A DNA stretch of 64,000 nucleotides from Actinomycetes bacterium (GCA_021850325.1 JAJZMF010000016.1:1-64000); one strand, 5' to 3'. Positions 42,559 through 51,477 are shown, numbered from the stretch's first letter. Numbers and translations are program-made. The notes: generated by a model not told the origin, from the letters alone.

Positions 42559-43134
42559 TCAGGCCCTCGCGTCCCCGGCCTCACCGGTACCGGCGGGCTC
42601 CTCGGTGCCCACGAGCTCGCCCCTCAGCACCTCCAGCCCCGCCCAGCGGGGGTCCAGGTCGGTCTCCTGGCACCCGCAGTCGCCCACATTGCGGTCGGCG
42701 CCGCAGTGGGGGCAGATGCCGGCACAGCCCGGGCGGCACAGGGGCATCAGCGGCAGCGCCGAGAACAGGGCGTCGAGCACCAGCTCCCGCAGGTTGAGCT
42801 GCTCCTCGCTCATGGGGTAGGTGCCCTCCTCGTCACCGCCCCCCCTGCGGAAGAGCTCTCGCACCGGCACCACCAGCTCGCCGTCCACGCTGGCCAGGCA
42901 ACGTCGGCACTCCCCCTCCCAGGGCGAGCGCACCGTCCCCACCACCGAGGCACCGCCGTCGAACGCCTCCAGGTCCACCTCCGCCACGGCCTCGGCACCG
43001 GCCGGCACCCGGCTGTCCACGTCGGCCACCAGCGCCTCCAGCAGGGTGCCCCGTCGCAGCACGTGGCGGGCGCCCCTGTGATCTCGCAGGTCGCCCAGAA
43101 GGACGTCGAAGGGGTCCTTGACCACGCTCCTCAT
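42559..43134 (-). CDS. DUF177 / YceD-family protein
   Basis: The product is about 191 residues from the ATG at 43134; a TTG at 43167 overlapping the DivIVA-like stop would add eleven residues. It shows the family pattern: a beta-rich N-terminal half, SPWEGECRRCLASVDGEL with CxxC, and a C-terminal cluster LCRPGCAGICPHCGADRNVGDCGC that probably binds zinc. DUF177 proteins sit upstream of rpmF across bacteria and have been tied to 23S rRNA metabolism. Genomic place here is exactly that. Confidence 0.9.
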   Translation of the reverse strand: MRSVVKDPFDVLLGDLRDHRGARHVLRRGTLLEALVADVDSRVPAGAEAVAEVDLEAFDGGASVVGTVRSPWEGECRRCLASVDGELVVPVRELFRRGGGDEEGTYPMSEEQLNLRELVLDALFSALPLMPLCRPGCAGICPHCGADRNVGDCGCQETDLDPRWAGLEVLRGELVGTEEPAGTGEAGDARA

Positions 43135-43163
43135 TGTGGCCCGGGCGGGCGTCCTCTGCCCGC

Positions 43164-43817
43164 TCAACCCAGGGAGTCCTGGTCGAAGAACGCCTCCTCG
43201 GCCGTCCCGGCCGCCTCGGACGGGGCCGCTCCGGTCGCCCCGGGGCCGGGGCGGGCCGACCCGGGGCCGCCCGGTCGCTGCTCATCGAAGAGCTCGGCCC
43301 GGGTGTCGCCCTCCTCCCGGCCGAGTCCGACGGAGAGCTTCTGGCGCCCCGAGGCAACAGTCCGCAGCGTCCGCTCGAGCACTATCTCGAACTGGGCCAG
43401 CTTCTGGTCGGCATAGTCCTCCGCCTCCAGGCGCAGCCGGCGTGCCTCCTCCCTGGCTGCCTCTGTCGTCCGCCGGGCCTGCAGCTGGGCCTCCTTCAGG
43501 ATCTCGGTCCGCTGCACGAGGCGTTGGGCCTCCGAGCGCGCCGCCTCCACCAGCTCCTCGGCCTGGCGCTCGGTGGCCGCCAGGTAGTCCTCCCGCTCCT
43601 TCAGCATCCAGCGGGCCTGGCGCAGCTCGTCGGGCAGACGCTCGATGGCCTCATGGAGGAGCTCCAGGACCTCGTCCTTGTTGTCCAGCTTGACCGATGA
43701 CGACAAGGGCAGGGCGCGCGCGCCGCCGATGATCCCGGCCACCCGGGCCAGGAGCGCCTCGGTGGTGGGCACGGGGCCTGCGGCCCCGGGGAAAGGATGG
43801 TCGGCCGGGTCGCTCAC
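43164..43817 (-). CDS. DivIVA-like coiled-coil protein
   Basis: The 217-residue product has a long helical middle (ERQAEELVEAARSEAQRLVQ, then EILKEAQLQARRTTEAAREEARRLRLEAEDYADQKLAQFE; residues about 50-160) flanked by Pro/Gly-rich ends. It matches the small DivIVA/ATP synthase F0 B-like protein found between coaD and DUF177 in actinobacteria (the Rv2927c type in mycobacteria). It may have a cell-division or membrane-curvature role, but that has not been shown for this subgroup. The GTG overlaps the coaD stop as GTGA. Confidence 0.85.
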   Translation of the reverse strand: MSDPADHPFPGAAGPVPTTEALLARVAGIIGGARALPLSSSVKLDNKDEVLELLHEAIERLPDELRQARWMLKEREDYLAATERQAEELVEAARSEAQRLVQRTEILKEAQLQARRTTEAAREEARRLRLEAEDYADQKLAQFEIVLERTLRTVASGRQKLSVGLGREEGDTRAELFDEQRPGGPGSARPGPGATGAAPSEAAGTAEEAFFDQDSLG

Positions 43818-44305
43818 AGAAGGAACTTCTCCTTGACCACGGCGTAGACGGCCTCGGGGACCATCGCCCCCACCCGGTCGGCACCACCGTAGTTGAGCAG
43901 GTCACGCAACCAGCGCGAGGCGATGAACGAGTAGCCGGACGAGCACGGCACGAATATCGTCTCCAGCCCGGAGACAGCCTTGTTGACCTGGGCCTGCTGC
44001 AGCTCGGACTCGGCGTCGGAAGCGACTCTCAAGCCCTTCACGATGACGTCCGCCCCCAGGCGGGCGGCCAGGTCGACCACGAGCATGGGCCCCGCCTGGT
44101 CGCTCACCTCGACATTGGAAAGGTGGGCGACAGCTGCCATGATCATCGAGCGGCGCTCGTCAAGGCTGAACAGTGCCGGTGCCTTCTGCGGGTTGCGCAC
44201 GGGAGCGATCACGATGCGCTCGAACAGCCGGCTGGCCGTTTCCACGATCTCCAGGTGGCCGTTGTGGAAAGGGTCGAAGGAACCCGGGAAGAGCGCCGTC
44301 CTCAC
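43814..44305 (-). CDS. coaD: phosphopantetheine adenylyltransferase
   Basis: CoaD makes dephospho-CoA from 4'-phosphopantetheine and ATP. The 163-residue product starts MRTALFPGSFDPFHNGHLEI with the T/HxGH nucleotidyltransferase motif (HNGH), and contains RNPQKAPALFSLDERRSM, DVIVKGLRVASDAESELQQAQVN and VPCSSGYSFIASRWLRDLLNYGG. The GTG at 44305 overlaps the rsmD stop as GTGA. rsmD-coaD is a common pair. Confidence 0.97.
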   Translation of the reverse strand: MRTALFPGSFDPFHNGHLEIVETASRLFERIVIAPVRNPQKAPALFSLDERRSMIMAAVAHLSNVEVSDQAGPMLVVDLAARLGADVIVKGLRVASDAESELQQAQVNKAVSGLETIFVPCSSGYSFIASRWLRDLLNYGGADRVGAMVPEAVYAVVKEKFLL

Positions 44306-44874
44306 CTGCCACCCCTTTCACCAGAACACCGGGCCAGGGTTATGAGGGTAGTTCCGTAGCGCTTCACCTTCACGGCCTCCCACGAGGCGGGCAGCTCGAG
44401 CTCCTCCCCGGTCTCGATGAGGACCGCCGGTGCCGCAGGGCCGAGGGCCTCGAGCAGGGCCGGCCAGGAGCGCCAGGCATAGGGCGGGTCGGCGAGCACC
44501 AACGAGGGCAGCCGTCCGCCCGCGCCGGGCGCCGGCCCCTCCTCCAGGCCGTGGGCCCACTTGAGCACCTCGGCGCACACAACGTCGGCCTCCCGGTCCC
44601 CGTAGCCCAGCTTGGCCAGGTTGGCCCGTACAGCCGTGATAGCGGTGCGGGCGCTGTCGACGAAGGTCACGTGGGCTGCCCCGCGCGAGAGCGCTTCGAT
44701 GCCCATGGCCCCGCTCCCGGCGAACAGGTCCCACACCGTCGCCCCCTCGAGCAGGCCCTGGCTCTCCAGAACGGAGAACGCCGCCTCCCGCACCCTGTCC
44801 GAGGTGGGACGGGTGGCTGAGCCGGGGGGCGCCACCAGGCGGCGCCCCCCCTTCTCGCCCGCGATCACCCGCAC
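44302..44874 (-). CDS. rsmD: 16S rRNA guanine-N2 methyltransferase RsmD
   Basis: RsmD methylates G966 of 16S rRNA. The 190-residue product has MRVIAGEKGGRRLVAPPG, RPTSDRVREAAFSVL, the SAM-binding VWDLFAGSGAMGIEALSRGA and the catalytic LADPPYAWRSW. Start is GTG, 15 bp after the recG stop. It overlaps coaD by four bases. Confidence 0.95.
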   Translation of the reverse strand: MRVIAGEKGGRRLVAPPGSATRPTSDRVREAAFSVLESQGLLEGATVWDLFAGSGAMGIEALSRGAAHVTFVDSARTAITAVRANLAKLGYGDREADVVCAEVLKWAHGLEEGPAPGAGGRLPSLVLADPPYAWRSWPALLEALGPAAPAVLIETGEELELPASWEAVKVKRYGTTLITLARCSGERGGR

Positions 44875-44889
44875 CCGGGGCCTCGCAGG

Positions 44890-47085
44890 TCAGTTCTTGA
44901 ACAGGTACTCACGGTCCTCGTCGTCCACCAGTGCGCGTAGTTCGCGGGCCAGGCCCGGGTGCCCGGAGAGGTCCGGGTCGGCCCGTACGATCTCGGTGGC
45001 CACATCGCGGGCCAGCACAACGTACCTGCGGTGACGGCGCAGAGAGGCCAGCTTGAGGTCGTTCACGCCCTTCTGCCTGGTGCCGAGGATCGTGCCCTCC
45101 CCCCGCAGGTCGAGGTCGACCTCGGCCAGCTCGAACCCGTCGGTGGTCCTCTCCATGGCGGCCAGGCGCTGTTGCCCCTCGGGGGTGGCCGCGTCCCCGA
45201 GCAGGTAGCACCAGGACTGGTCGGCGCCCCGGCCGACCCTCCCCCGCAGCTGGTGGAGCTGCGCGATGCCGAAGCGGTCGGCGTCCTCGACGACCATGAC
45301 CGTGGCATTGGGCACGTCGACACCGACCTCGATCACGGTGGTGGCCACCAGGACGTCGGTGCGGCCGGACCGGAACGCCCCCATGACCTCCTCCTTGTCG
45401 CGGGGAGCCATCTGGCCGTGGAGCAGGCCCAGGCTCAACCCGGCCAACGGTCCCTCGGCCAACCTCTCGTACTCCTCGGTGGCCGATGTGGCCTGGATCT
45501 TGTCGGAGCCCTCGACCAGCGGGCACACCACGTAGGCCTGGTGGCCTGCCTGTACCTCGCGCCTGACCGTGCCCCAGGCCGCCTCCACGTCGGCCGGCTC
45601 CCGCGCCCACAGCGTCCGCACCGGGGTGCGCCCCGGGGGCAGCTCGTCCAGGACGGTGGTGTCCAGGTCGCCGTAGACGGTCATGGCGGCCGTGCGTGGT
45701 ATCGGCGTGGCGGTCATCACCAGCACGTCAGGGGCCTTCTCGCCCGTCTTGTCCCGCAGGGCGGCACGCTGCTCGACGCCGAAGCGGTGCTGCTCGTCGA
45801 TCACGACGGCGCCCAGCCGGGCGAAGCGCACCGCCTCGGTGAGCAGGGCGTGCGTCCCCACCACCAGGTCCACCTGGCCCTCTGCCAGGCCGGCCAGCAG
45901 CCGCGCCCGTTCGGCACCGGCGGTCCGGTTGGTGAGCAGCTCGACCCTGAGGCCCCGCTCACCGAACAGCGAACCGTCGTCGGCCACCGAGAGCGGGCCC
46001 AGCATGGCCGACAACGACATGTGGTGCTGCTCGGCCAGTACCTCGGTGGGCGCCATCAGGGCCCCCTGGTGGCCGCCGGCGACCGCAGTCAGCAGGCACC
46101 ACAGGGCGACCAGGGTCTTGCCCGCCCCCACGTCGCCCTGCAGGAGGCGGTGCATGGGCACGGGCCGGGCCATGTCCGCCTCGATCTCCCCTATGGCCCG
46201 AACCTGGGCCCCGGTGAGGGGGAAGGGCAACCCGTCCCGGAAACGGGCCAGCAGCGGCGAGCCCACGACGTGCGCGATCCCCTGTCGGGCCGTCTCCAGC
46301 GCCCGCTTGCGCATGACGAGCACGAGCTGGAGGCGGAGCAGCTCGTCGAAACCGAGCCGGCGACGGGCGGCGTTCTTGGCCGCCACCGACTCAGGCTGGT
46401 GCACCTGGCAGAGCGACCACCAGCGTCCGGGGAAGTCGTGGGCCTCCAGGGCGGCCGCCGGGACCGGGTCCTCCAGCACCCCGGCGTAGCCCAGTGCCTC
46501 GGCCACACAGGAGGCGATCTCCATCGAGGTTATGCCCGCCTTCTCGGACTGGGGGTAGATGGGCACCACACGGCCCTCCCACTCCCCCTCCACCACCTCG
46601 ACCGACGGGTTGGCCATCTGGCGGCGTCCCCGGAACGTCGCCACCTTCCCCGAGACGGCCACCTCCATGCCCTCGTGGAGCTGCTGCGCCCTCCAGGGCT
46701 GGTTGAAGAAGGACAGGCTCAAATAGCCGTGGCCGTCCCACACGTCGGCCGTGACCACCGCCCTGCCCCCCCGTCTGGGCTGCAGCCTCTGGACCCGGCG
46801 CACGGTCGCCAGCACGGTGGCCTCGTCGCCCTCTGCCAGGTCCGAGATCGGCACCTGGGTGGTGCGGTCCAGGTAGCGCCGCGGGTAGTGGGTCACCAGG
46901 TCCACCAGGTCCTCGATCCCCATCTCGGCCAGGGCGTCGGCCCGCGTGCGCGCCGGCCCGGCGCCCTTCGCCCCGTCCCGTCCCGCCCCGTCCCGCCTGT
47001 TCGGCCCGGCAACCGAGCGGACCGGGCGCCTAGCCGACTTCAGCACGTCCACAGGTACCCCGACCAGGTCCGCCAGGGTCGTCAA
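44890..47085 (-). CDS. recG: ATP-dependent DNA helicase RecG
   Basis: RecG remodels stalled forks and Holliday junctions. The product is about 731 residues from a TTG at 47085, seven bases after the fakA stop. An OB-fold wedge domain (ISDLAEGDEATVLATVRRVQRLQPRRGGRAVVTADVWDG; about residues 85-125) precedes the helicase core: LLQGDVGAGKTLVALW, VIDEQHRFGVEQR (DEQH box), MTATPIPRT, and VATTVIEVGVDVPNATVMVVEDADRFGIAQLHQLRGRVGRG. A low-complexity RDGAGRDGAKGA insert lies near residue 36. No ATG precedes the domain, hence the TTG choice. Confidence 0.94.
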   Translation of the reverse strand: MTTLADLVGVPVDVLKSARRPVRSVAGPNRRDGAGRDGAKGAGPARTRADALAEMGIEDLVDLVTHYPRRYLDRTTQVPISDLAEGDEATVLATVRRVQRLQPRRGGRAVVTADVWDGHGYLSLSFFNQPWRAQQLHEGMEVAVSGKVATFRGRRQMANPSVEVVEGEWEGRVVPIYPQSEKAGITSMEIASCVAEALGYAGVLEDPVPAAALEAHDFPGRWWSLCQVHQPESVAAKNAARRRLGFDELLRLQLVLVMRKRALETARQGIAHVVGSPLLARFRDGLPFPLTGAQVRAIGEIEADMARPVPMHRLLQGDVGAGKTLVALWCLLTAVAGGHQGALMAPTEVLAEQHHMSLSAMLGPLSVADDGSLFGERGLRVELLTNRTAGAERARLLAGLAEGQVDLVVGTHALLTEAVRFARLGAVVIDEQHRFGVEQRAALRDKTGEKAPDVLVMTATPIPRTAAMTVYGDLDTTVLDELPPGRTPVRTLWAREPADVEAAWGTVRREVQAGHQAYVVCPLVEGSDKIQATSATEEYERLAEGPLAGLSLGLLHGQMAPRDKEEVMGAFRSGRTDVLVATTVIEVGVDVPNATVMVVEDADRFGIAQLHQLRGRVGRGADQSWCYLLGDAATPEGQQRLAAMERTTDGFELAEVDLDLRGEGTILGTRQKGVNDLKLASLRRHRRYVVLARDVATEIVRADPDLSGHPGLARELRALVDDEDREYLFKN

Positions 47086-47092
47086 AGGCGCG

Positions 47093-48841
47093 TCACTCGA
47101 TGCTGAAGAGGTACGGGTACAGCGGTTGGCCCCCGTGGTGCACCTCCGACGAGATACCCGGCCAGTTCTCCGAGAGCCACTCGGCGATACGGCGGGTGTC
47201 CGCGGCACGGGCCCCCTCGCCTTCGATGATGGTCACTATCTCGTGGTCCCGGTCCCCCGGCAGCAGCCCGGCAAGGAGGCCCACGGCGGCATCAGCCGCG
47301 CTGGAGGGGGCAGGGGCGACGTAGCGGATGCCGTCCCGGCCGATGCCGAGCCAGTCGCCGGCGCGTGCCGGCCCGGCATCGGTCTGGGCATCGCGCGAGG
47401 CCTGGGCCACCTCCCCGGCCACCACATGGGCAGCCGCGGCCACCATGTTGTCGGCGTTGGTGTCCACATCCGCTTCGGGGTCGTAGGCCAACAGGGCGGC
47501 GAAGCCCTCGGGGATGCCGGGGGTGGGCACGACGCGGACCTTCTTGGCGGTGTGGGCCGCCGCCTGTTCGGCCACAGCGACGACGTTTGGGTTGTTGGGC
47601 AGCACCACCACCTGTTCCGCCGGCGAGGCTTCGATGGCGGCCAGCAGCTCGGCCGTGGAGGGGTTGGCCGACTGGCCCCCGGCGACCACCTGGCGCGCCC
47701 CCAGGGAGCGGAAGATCCGCTTCACCCCCTCGCCCGCGCACACCGCGACCGCGGCGCAGGTCACCGGCTCAGGGGGCGGCTCGTCCACCATGGTGGCGGG
47801 TCCCGCCTCGCGCACCCAGCGCTCCTCCTCCACCTGCTCCGCGAGGTCGGTCACCCGGATCTGGCGGGGCCGCCCGATCTCGATGGCAGCCTCGATGGCG
47901 GCGCCGATGTCGTCGGTGTGGATATGGCAGTTGTACAGCCCCTCGCCGCCCACGATGACCACCGAGCCGCCACAGTCGTCCCAGACCTCGCGGAACGCAG
48001 GCACTGCCTCGTCCGGCGCCTCCAGGAAGAACATGACCTCGTAACGCAGGTCCGCAACCCCTCCCGTCACCGAGGCCAGGCCGGCGCCCCGGGACAAGGC
48101 CTGCTCGTCCGCACCCGGCCCGGCCGTCCCCGGGTCCGTGACCCGGGGAGCCAGCGGTGCTCCCTCGGGGGCAGGCGGCGCCTCCACCGGCCGTCCGGTG
48201 ACCACGAGCAGGAAGCTGTCGAAGAGCAGGAGCAGGCCTGCTCCCCCGGCGTCCACCACGCCCGCCGCCTTCAGCACCGGGAGCAGCTCGGGCGTACGGG
48301 CCAGTGCCAGTGCGGCCGACTCCCGGGCCGAGCCCAGTACCAGGGCCAGGTCAGCGCCTGGGCCGCCGTTGCCGCCACGGGCCAGGGCGCCGTCTGCCCC
48401 CTCGGCAGCCGCCCGGGCCACGGTGAGGATGGTGCCCTCGACCGGGTTGCTCACTGCGGCGTAAGCCGAGGCGCTGGCCCGGGAGAAGGCTTCACCGACC
48501 TCGGCCGGGCCGAGCGGAGCACCGTGGGCACCGGCGTCGGTGAAGGCCGAGGCCATGCCCCGCAGCACCTGGGAGAGGATGACCCCGGAATTGCCCCGGG
48601 CGCCCATCAGCGAGCCGTGGCTCAGGCACTTGGCCAGGGTGGCCAGCGAGGGGGCGGCACCCGCCCGGTCGAGCTCGTCCACCACCGCGTCCAGAGTGAG
48701 CGCCATGTTGGTGCCGGTGTCGCCGTCGGGCACCGGGTAGACGTTCAGACGGTTGAGCGACGCCCTGTGCTCGGCCAGAGCGTCGCGGTACGTACGCACC
48801 ACGCGCCCGAGGTCCTCGGTCGAGATCGCATCTAGTGGCAT
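47093..48841 (-). CDS. fakA: fatty acid kinase-like DAK2/DegV-domain protein
   Basis: The 582-residue protein has an N-terminal DAK2 kinase domain (LNVYPVPDGDTGTNM with the Mg-binding Asp, GSLMGARGNSGVILSQ, VDAGGAGLLLL; about residues 10-215), a middle domain and a C-terminal FakA-type domain (about 290-582). FakA phosphorylates fatty acids bound to FakB proteins so they can enter phospholipid synthesis. No fakB (DegV) gene is in the window. The ATG at 48841 is preceded by a roughly 50-base possible leader with GAGGAG about 18 bases upstream. It is the first gene before recG. Confidence 0.88.
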   Translation of the reverse strand: MPLDAISTEDLGRVVRTYRDALAEHRASLNRLNVYPVPDGDTGTNMALTLDAVVDELDRAGAAPSLATLAKCLSHGSLMGARGNSGVILSQVLRGMASAFTDAGAHGAPLGPAEVGEAFSRASASAYAAVSNPVEGTILTVARAAAEGADGALARGGNGGPGADLALVLGSARESAALALARTPELLPVLKAAGVVDAGGAGLLLLFDSFLLVVTGRPVEAPPAPEGAPLAPRVTDPGTAGPGADEQALSRGAGLASVTGGVADLRYEVMFFLEAPDEAVPAFREVWDDCGGSVVIVGGEGLYNCHIHTDDIGAAIEAAIEIGRPRQIRVTDLAEQVEEERWVREAGPATMVDEPPPEPVTCAAVAVCAGEGVKRIFRSLGARQVVAGGQSANPSTAELLAAIEASPAEQVVVLPNNPNVVAVAEQAAAHTAKKVRVVPTPGIPEGFAALLAYDPEADVDTNADNMVAAAAHVVAGEVAQASRDAQTDAGPARAGDWLGIGRDGIRYVAPAPSSAADAAVGLLAGLLPGDRDHEIVTIIEGEGARAADTRRIAEWLSENWPGISSEVHHGGQPLYPYLFSIE

Positions 48842-48955
48842 AGCGGTTGTTGGAGCACTCCTCGGGACGTCGGAGCACCGGCCCCTGCCACGTCAGGGTA
48901 CTATCCGGAACGGGCGGACGACATCGCCGGGTGATGGCGCGCTCCGCTGACCTGC

Positions 48956-48961
48956 TATCCT
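48956..48961 (+). promoter_or_regulatory. -10-like hexamer of rpmB
   Basis: TATCCT, 9 bases before the rpmB ATG, with no ribosome-binding site between. Confidence 0.45.
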
Positions 48962-48970
48962 GGCAGCCCT

Positions 48971-49165
48971 ATGGCAGGCGTCTGTGAAGTTTGCGGCCGG
49001 CACCCGTCGGTCGGCATGAGCATCAGCCACTCCCACCGCCGGACCAAGCGCCGTTGGTACCCCAACATCCAGCGGGTGCGCGCCGTGGTCGGTGGTCGTG
49101 CCCAGCGCCTCAACGTCTGCACCTCGTGCATCAGGGCGGGCAAGGTGGTCAAGGCCGCCCGCTGA
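48971..49165 (+). CDS. rpmB: 50S ribosomal protein L28
   Basis: The 64-residue product reads AGVCEVCGRHPSVGMSISHSHRRTKRRWYPNIQRVRA (residues 2-38), then LNVCTSCIRAGKVVKAAR, a standard L28. The two CxxC pairs make it the zinc-binding form, as for L32 in this window. It is divergent from fakA. A very strong hairpin lies about 150 bp downstream. Confidence 0.97.
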   Translation: MAGVCEVCGRHPSVGMSISHSHRRTKRRWYPNIQRVRAVVGGRAQRLNVCTSCIRAGKVVKAAR

Positions 49166-49317
49166 GCGGGCAGGCCGAGGCGGCCCACGGGGGCGGGCCC
49201 CTGCGCTCCCACGGGGCGAGCGCCGCAACGACCTCCTACGCGTCTGCCGGTTACGCGTGCGCCGGGCCGGGGCACCGGTCCACGTGTTCATGCGCGCTGC
49301 CTCAGCTTGTCGCCTGG

Positions 49318-49370
49318 GCTCGCCGGCCGACCGTGAGCCGGGATGGAACGGCTACGGTCGGCCGGCGAGC
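49318..49370. terminator. long stem-loop between convergent rpmB and the GAF-HTH gene
   Basis: Two perfect 17-base arms (49318-49334 and 49354-49370) enclose a second 5-base stem (49336-49340 with 49349-49353), one unpaired base on the left and an 8-base loop. The remaining 49166-49420 shows no gene. The position between convergent genes suggests a bidirectional terminator, without T-runs. Confidence 0.6.
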
Positions 49371-49420
49371 GTTCTCGGGCCTGTCCCTTTACCCGGCCGG
49401 CGCGGCCCGGGTGCCCCGCT

Positions 49421-50278
49421 CTAGACCCCCGAGGGGGAGCGGCGCAGGGAGTTGGCCTCCAGCAGTGACATCACGTCCTCGCTCCGGAAGCGCAGGTGGC
49501 CGCCCACCGTGCGCAGGCAGGCCAGCTTGCCCGAGGCGGCCCAGTTGATGACGGTGCGCTCGGTCACGTCGAACAGGGCAGCCACCTCGTGGCTACGCAG
49601 CAGGGAGTGGCCGTCGGTGGCCTGCTTGGTGCTCGGCGCCGGGTCCACCGGGGCATGGGAGCCGGCCAGAGGGTCGGTGGCGCGGTGGGCGCTGAGCGCC
49701 CCGCTGATCAGCCGGCCCACCGCCACCATGGCGGCACGCTCCCGGCGGGACAGCTCCCTCGGCTCGACATCGAGCACGGCGAAGATAGCGGTCACCTCCC
49801 CTGACGGGCCGAGGAGCGGGACGCCGAGCAGCCACCGGATGCCCAAGCTGGAATGAGCCAGGCGGCTGTGAGCCAGGGCAGGGTTGCTGCCCGGGTCGGT
49901 CACCTCGACCGGCTCCCGACGCCCGGCGATGATGGAGAAGAGCCCCGGGTCCTCCAGTGCTTCGCGTTCGGCTCCGAAGGCCAGGGTGCTCCACCCGTCG
50001 CCGCGTACCACGGTCAGCAGCGCCAAGGGGCAGCGCGCCGCGGTGGAGCCAACCAGGAGCAGGTCGGCGAAAGCCTGCCCGGCCTGGGCCGCTGCTCCCG
50101 CCTCATCCCGCCGGCCCGTGGGGCGGGTTGCCGCCTCGGGGTGTACGCCCAGGTTGACGACTCCCGGGGCCAGAGGCCGTCGGGCGCCGCCTGCCACCCC
50201 GGGCCTCGGTGCTTCTCTGTCGGTGCCTCGCATCACCTGCGAGCCCGCCTGCAACACAGTTGGCGTTGCTTCGCGCAC
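49421..50278 (-). CDS. GAF-domain protein with C-terminal MerR/BldC-type helix-turn-helix
   Basis: The 285-residue product joins a GAF-like domain (about residues 60-200: CPLALLTVVRGDGWSTLAFG, LGVPLLGPSGEVTAIFAVLD) to a C-terminal HTH_17/BldC-like domain (LRSHEVAALFDVTERTVINWAASGKLACLRTVGGHLRFRSEDV; residues about 228-270). It may read a small molecule and bind DNA like BldC or excisionase-type proteins. The GTG at 50278 has AAGGAGGAG about ten bases upstream, one of the strongest ribosome sites in the window. The sequence 50279-50505 upstream holds an inverted repeat that could be its control site. Confidence 0.82.
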   Translation of the reverse strand: MREATPTVLQAGSQVMRGTDREAPRPGVAGGARRPLAPGVVNLGVHPEAATRPTGRRDEAGAAAQAGQAFADLLLVGSTAARCPLALLTVVRGDGWSTLAFGAEREALEDPGLFSIIAGRREPVEVTDPGSNPALAHSRLAHSSLGIRWLLGVPLLGPSGEVTAIFAVLDVEPRELSRRERAAMVAVGRLISGALSAHRATDPLAGSHAPVDPAPSTKQATDGHSLLRSHEVAALFDVTERTVINWAASGKLACLRTVGGHLRFRSEDVMSLLEANSLRRSPSGV

Positions 50279-50358
50279 GTGCCGGTCTCCTCCTTGTTCC
50301 CGGGCTGCCCCGAAGAATGCTCACACCAAACGTCGGAAGCTGTGCTGGGCCTCTTGAG

Positions 50359-50388
50359 GTAACGACGGAGAAACCGGAAGTACGTTAC
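50359..50388. promoter_or_regulatory. inverted repeat upstream of the GAF-HTH gene
   Basis: GTAACG (50359-50364) and CGTTAC (50383-50388) form a spaced inverted repeat about 80-110 bp before the GTG at 50278, inside a 227-bp gene-free gap. It could be an operator for autoregulation. Confidence 0.3.
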
Positions 50389-50505
50389 CCCCCCTCCGCA
50401 CGCCGTTCTCAAACCCCTGTCCCCACCTGCAGCGGCCTGACGAACACCTAGCGCGTCCACGTCCCACCAGGCGCGACGCGAGGGGGGACGGCCCGGCCGA
50501 CCAGC

Positions 50506-51477
50506 TCAGCCCAACCGGTGCTGCCACCCCTCGGACGCCACGGGAGCCCCCCGCAGGAGCCGGCCGCGCGTTGCCTCCACGCACCGCCCGAGCCGGTGGG
50601 GAGAGGGTAGCCCGGCTTCGCTGAAGCCGGTACCGGGCCGCGCCTGCTCGGGGGCTGTGAACACGAGCACGTAGTCGTCCCCGCCCTCCAGGGCCTCCTC
50701 CATGGTCGCCCCGGCGGCCACCGGCACCTCGTCGAGGTGGTAACCGACACCCGAGGCGTCCGCTATGTGGCCCAGGTCGGCGACCAGGCCGTCGGACACG
50801 TCCACCATGGCAGTGGCGCCGGTCGCGCGGGCCGCCGCCCCCTCGGCCACACCCGGACGGGGCCGGGCGTGGGCCAGGGCCAGGGCGCTGGCGACCGGGA
50901 GCGTCCCCGAGCGCAGGCCACGCAGCCCGGCGGCAGCGGCACCGAAGGCACCGGTCGCCCAGATGACGTCCCCCGGCCGGGCCCCGCTGCGCAGGACCGG
51001 GGCCCCCTCGCACCAGCCGGTGACGGCCACGCTGACCATCGCCTGGGCGCCGCCGCTCAGGTCGCCGCCCACCACGGGACAGCCCAGCTCCTCCGAGGCC
51101 TCGAGGAGCCCGGCGTAGAGCTCTTCCAGGCCGGCAACACCGAGGCCGACCACGCTCACCACGGCGTGCAGAGGGGTGCCGCCCATGGCGGCGATGTCGC
51201 TCACGTTCACCGCCAGGGCCTTCCAGCCCAGGTCGGCCAGTGAGGTCAGGGACAGGTCGGCGTCGAGCCCGGCGACCAGGGCGTCGGCTGCCAGCAGCAG
51301 GTGGGCGCCGGCCTGCCCGGGCACCCGCAGGACCGCGGCGTCGTCCCCCAGCCAGACCTCCCCCGGAGGTGGGGCCGGTAGCAACCGCGCCAGGAGGGCG
51401 ATGGCGTCGGCCTCGTCGCCCCCGCCGGCCCGGTGCGGGACGGCGGGCCCCGGGGGGTCAGGGAGCCTGGTCGCCAC
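50506..51477 (-). CDS. thiL: thiamine-monophosphate kinase
   Basis: ThiL makes thiamine diphosphate. The 323-residue product of the PurM/HypE fold has WLGDDAAVLRVPG, AADALVAGLDADLSLTSLADLGWKALAVNVSDIAAMGG (the Mg-ATP region), VVGGDLSGGAQAMVSVAVTG, VDVSDGLVADLGHIA and EGGDDYVLVFTAPE. The GTG at 51477 overlaps the end of the MarR gene by 20 bp. The N-terminal 20 residues are poorly conserved, so a later start is possible. Confidence 0.92.
   Translation of the reverse strand: MATRLPDPPGPAVPHRAGGGDEADAIALLARLLPAPPPGEVWLGDDAAVLRVPGQAGAHLLLAADALVAGLDADLSLTSLADLGWKALAVNVSDIAAMGGTPLHAVVSVVGLGVAGLEELYAGLLEASEELGCPVVGGDLSGGAQAMVSVAVTGWCEGAPVLRSGARPGDVIWATGAFGAAAAGLRGLRSGTLPVASALALAHARPRPGVAEGAAARATGATAMVDVSDGLVADLGHIADASGVGYHLDEVPVAAGATMEEALEGGDDYVLVFTAPEQARPGTGFSEAGLPSPHRLGRCVEATRGRLLRGAPVASEGWQHRLG

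Noticed and set aside
44959-47106. A plus-strand open frame of 715 codons antisense to recG
   Set aside because: Shadow of recG; no recognisable domain.
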